The notes under the pieces were generated by a model. It saw only the letters and a list, made by a program, of their open reading frames with translations, had not been told where the DNA came from and searched no databases. DNA of 23,103 nt from Megasphaera hominis. Its GTDB lineage: Bacteria; Bacillota; Negativicutes; Veillonellales; Megasphaeraceae. This document shows positions 22,155 through 23,103 of this stretch, piece after piece (the first letter of the stretch is position 1; the number at the start of each line of letters is the position of its first letter). The stretch spans positions 1 to 23,103 of the forward strand of contig NZ_JACOGK010000036.1 of NCBI RefSeq assembly GCF_014269395.1. The letters run 5' to 3'. Both the position numbers and the translations under genes were made by a program.

Positions 22155-22888
22155 CAAAAGAAAAAATCAATGAAACGCATATCAAGGTAGCCTTCTTTGT
22201 CGGCCTGGTAGCCGTACTGGCAGGGATTCACTTGGCAATCCCAGACTTTTACCGTACCGTGTGGGACCTTTCGACGAGTGGCAATATGCATGGCACGATC
22301 CAGTACCTGCGTTCCTTCGGTATTTGGGCCGTTGCCGTGAGCATGATCATCGACATTGTCATCAACATCGTCGGGTTCCTGCCGTCCATCTTCATTTCTA
22401 CGGCGAACGGCGTCGTCTTCGGTGTCTTCCAGGGGACCCTCGTCTCGTGGATTGCCGAAACCATCGGCGTTATTATCAGCTTTTTCTTCATGCGGACCCT
22501 CTTTCGCAATAAGGCCAAAAGGGCTATTGAAAAGAGCAAGATGCTGAGCAAGCTGGATCATTACAGCACGTGGCAGGCGATGACCGTCGCCCGGGCTGTA
22601 CCGTATTCGCCGAATGGACTGGTGACGGCTCTCGGTGCATTGAGTCATATCAGCTACCGTGATTACATCATTGGCTGTTTTATTGGCAAATTGCCGTCTG
22701 TTGCCTGTGAGGTCTTCGTCGGCCATGACATCGTCATGTTCGAAGACCATACGATGCGCCTGACCATCTTAGTCATCGTCATTACGATCGTCTACGGTGG
22801 CCTTTGGTACTGGCATCGCCGGCAAAAGGCAAAGAAAGTGCTGCACAAGATTGAAGAAGATCTAAAAGCAGAAGAAACAAAAGACTAA
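22151..22888 (+). CDS. TVP38/TMEM64-type (VTT domain) membrane protein
   Basis: 245 residues with about five membrane segments. The VTT/SNARE-associated core is visible: INIVGFLPSIFISTANGVVFGVFQGTLVSWIAETIGVIISFFF, then VARAVPYSPNGLVTALGALSHISYRDYIIGCFIGKLPSVACEVFVGHD. DedA/VTT proteins are linked to lipid scrambling or transport in other organisms; no role is proved for this subgroup. A charged C-terminal tail (KAKKVLHKIEEDLKAEETKD) would be cytoplasmic. It overlaps the transporter gene by ATGA and is followed directly by a terminator cut by an IS element. Confidence 0.92.
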   Translation: MTKEKINETHIKVAFFVGLVAVLAGIHLAIPDFYRTVWDLSTSGNMHGTIQYLRSFGIWAVAVSMIIDIVINIVGFLPSIFISTANGVVFGVFQGTLVSWIAETIGVIISFFFMRTLFRNKAKRAIEKSKMLSKLDHYSTWQAMTVARAVPYSPNGLVTALGALSHISYRDYIIGCFIGKLPSVACEVFVGHDIVMFEDHTMRLTILVIVITIVYGGLWYWHRRQKAKKVLHKIEEDLKAEETKD

Positions 22889-22891
22889 TAC

Positions 22892-22913
22892 AAAAAAGGC
22901 CGGCCCTTAGGGG
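22892..22913 (+). terminator. Terminator left arm, truncated by IS insertion
   Basis: AAAAAA then GGCCGGCCCTTAGGGG lies 3 nt after the stop codon. It looks like the left arm, loop and first bases of the right arm of a terminator that should continue CCGGCC and a T run. Instead the IS3 end begins at 22916. Confidence 0.5.
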
Positions 22914-22967
22914 TATGAACCGCTCCCCGTCAAGTAGACAGAGCAAAAAATAAAACATGTACTTATT

Positions 22968-22996
22968 ACTGCCACCGATATCCGGTGGCAGTTTTT
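22968..22996 (+). terminator. Hairpin with T run inside the IS3 end
   Basis: ACTGCCACCG (22968-22977), 5-nt loop, CGGTGGCAGT (22983-22992), then T5. It lies just beyond the transposase stop and on the plus strand would stop transcription entering the element from the chromosome, which may replace the damaged operon terminator. Confidence 0.65.
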
Positions 22997-23103
22997 ATGC
23001 TGCCACGTAATAGTTATTGTGCTTTTCCATCGGGGTTACTACACCCAGTTTTCTCTGTAAACGCTTAGTATTGTAATAGCCAATGTAATCTTCAATCATT
23101 GCA
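22995..23103 (-). CDS. IS3-family transposase OrfB, C-terminal 35 residues
   Basis: The frame AMIEDYIGYYNTKRLQRKLG, then VVTPMEKHNNYYVAA and TAA, matches the C-terminal end of the IS3 OrfB integrase domain (usually IxxYIxYYNxxRxQxxLGxxTPxE). The catalytic DDE residues lie outside the window. The upstream part is cut by the window edge. Confidence 0.85.
   Translation of the reverse strand, partial: AMIEDYIGYYNTKRLQRKLGVVTPMEKHNNYYVAA

Larger units (their letters stand above)
22916..23103 (-). mobile_element. IS3-family element, right end, continues beyond window
   Basis: TGAACCGCTCCCCGTCAAG (from 22916) continuing to GTAGACA at 22940 resembles the terminal repeat of IS3 elements of the IS150 type, which begin TGAAC and contain TCAAGTAGACA-like sequence. 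The 3' end of the transposase frame lies 55 bp inside. The element reads on the minus strand, so its left end is outside the window. Confidence 0.7.

Overview
The window looks like chromosomal DNA of a diderm Firmicute of the Negativicutes, most like Megasphaera. Two things point there. A large type V autotransporter with an outer-membrane beta-barrel (ending in Phe) implies an outer membrane. The housekeeping genes are of Firmicutes type: the order topA-trmFO-hslV-hslU and an HslV with the Bacillus CodW-like N-terminus. The genus is an inference from gene content and protein style; no database was searched.

Layout. 1-39: start of a transposase-like gene leaving the window on the minus strand. 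294-1989: a multi-pass membrane protein and a radical SAM protein, both minus. 2029-2121: two tandem imperfect hairpins upstream of the radical SAM gene. 2220-4135: a repeat unit that appears to be interrupted, just after TTGAT, by an IS200/IS605-type element carrying only tnpB and a structured right end. 4251-5163: gene remnants and very small genes, including a helix-turn-helix protein and a 20-codon ORF with an ideal ribosome binding site. 5191-5280: a second, uninterrupted copy of the repeat unit. 5428-11025: a 1865-residue autotransporter (minus) with about 33 repeats in its passenger and a structured leader. 11531-12628: an internally deleted ISL3-like transposase between two outward-facing arrays of a short motif spaced about 22 bp.

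12832-22888 is a compact plus-strand block. topA, trmFO, hslV, hslU and an RlmI/YwbD-type methyltransferase are overlapping or nearly so and look like one operon. thrC has its own extended -10 promoter and is followed by an EamA-type transporter and a TVP38/TMEM64-type membrane protein that overlap by 4 bp. At 22916 an IS3-family element begins; it seems to have cut the terminator of this block in two, and its transposase 3' end runs out of the window.

Together the core genes cover DNA supercoiling (TopA), tRNA m5U54 formation (TrmFO), ATP-dependent proteolysis (HslVU), probable rRNA methylation, threonine synthesis and membrane transport. The left half is accessory DNA shaped by mobile elements and carries the more unusual features: an occupied/empty target-site pair for the tnpB element, a TnpB whose third RuvC acidic position reads His or Thr, the 22-bp arrays, and, in the core block, an exact 60-bp in-frame tandem duplication inside topA.
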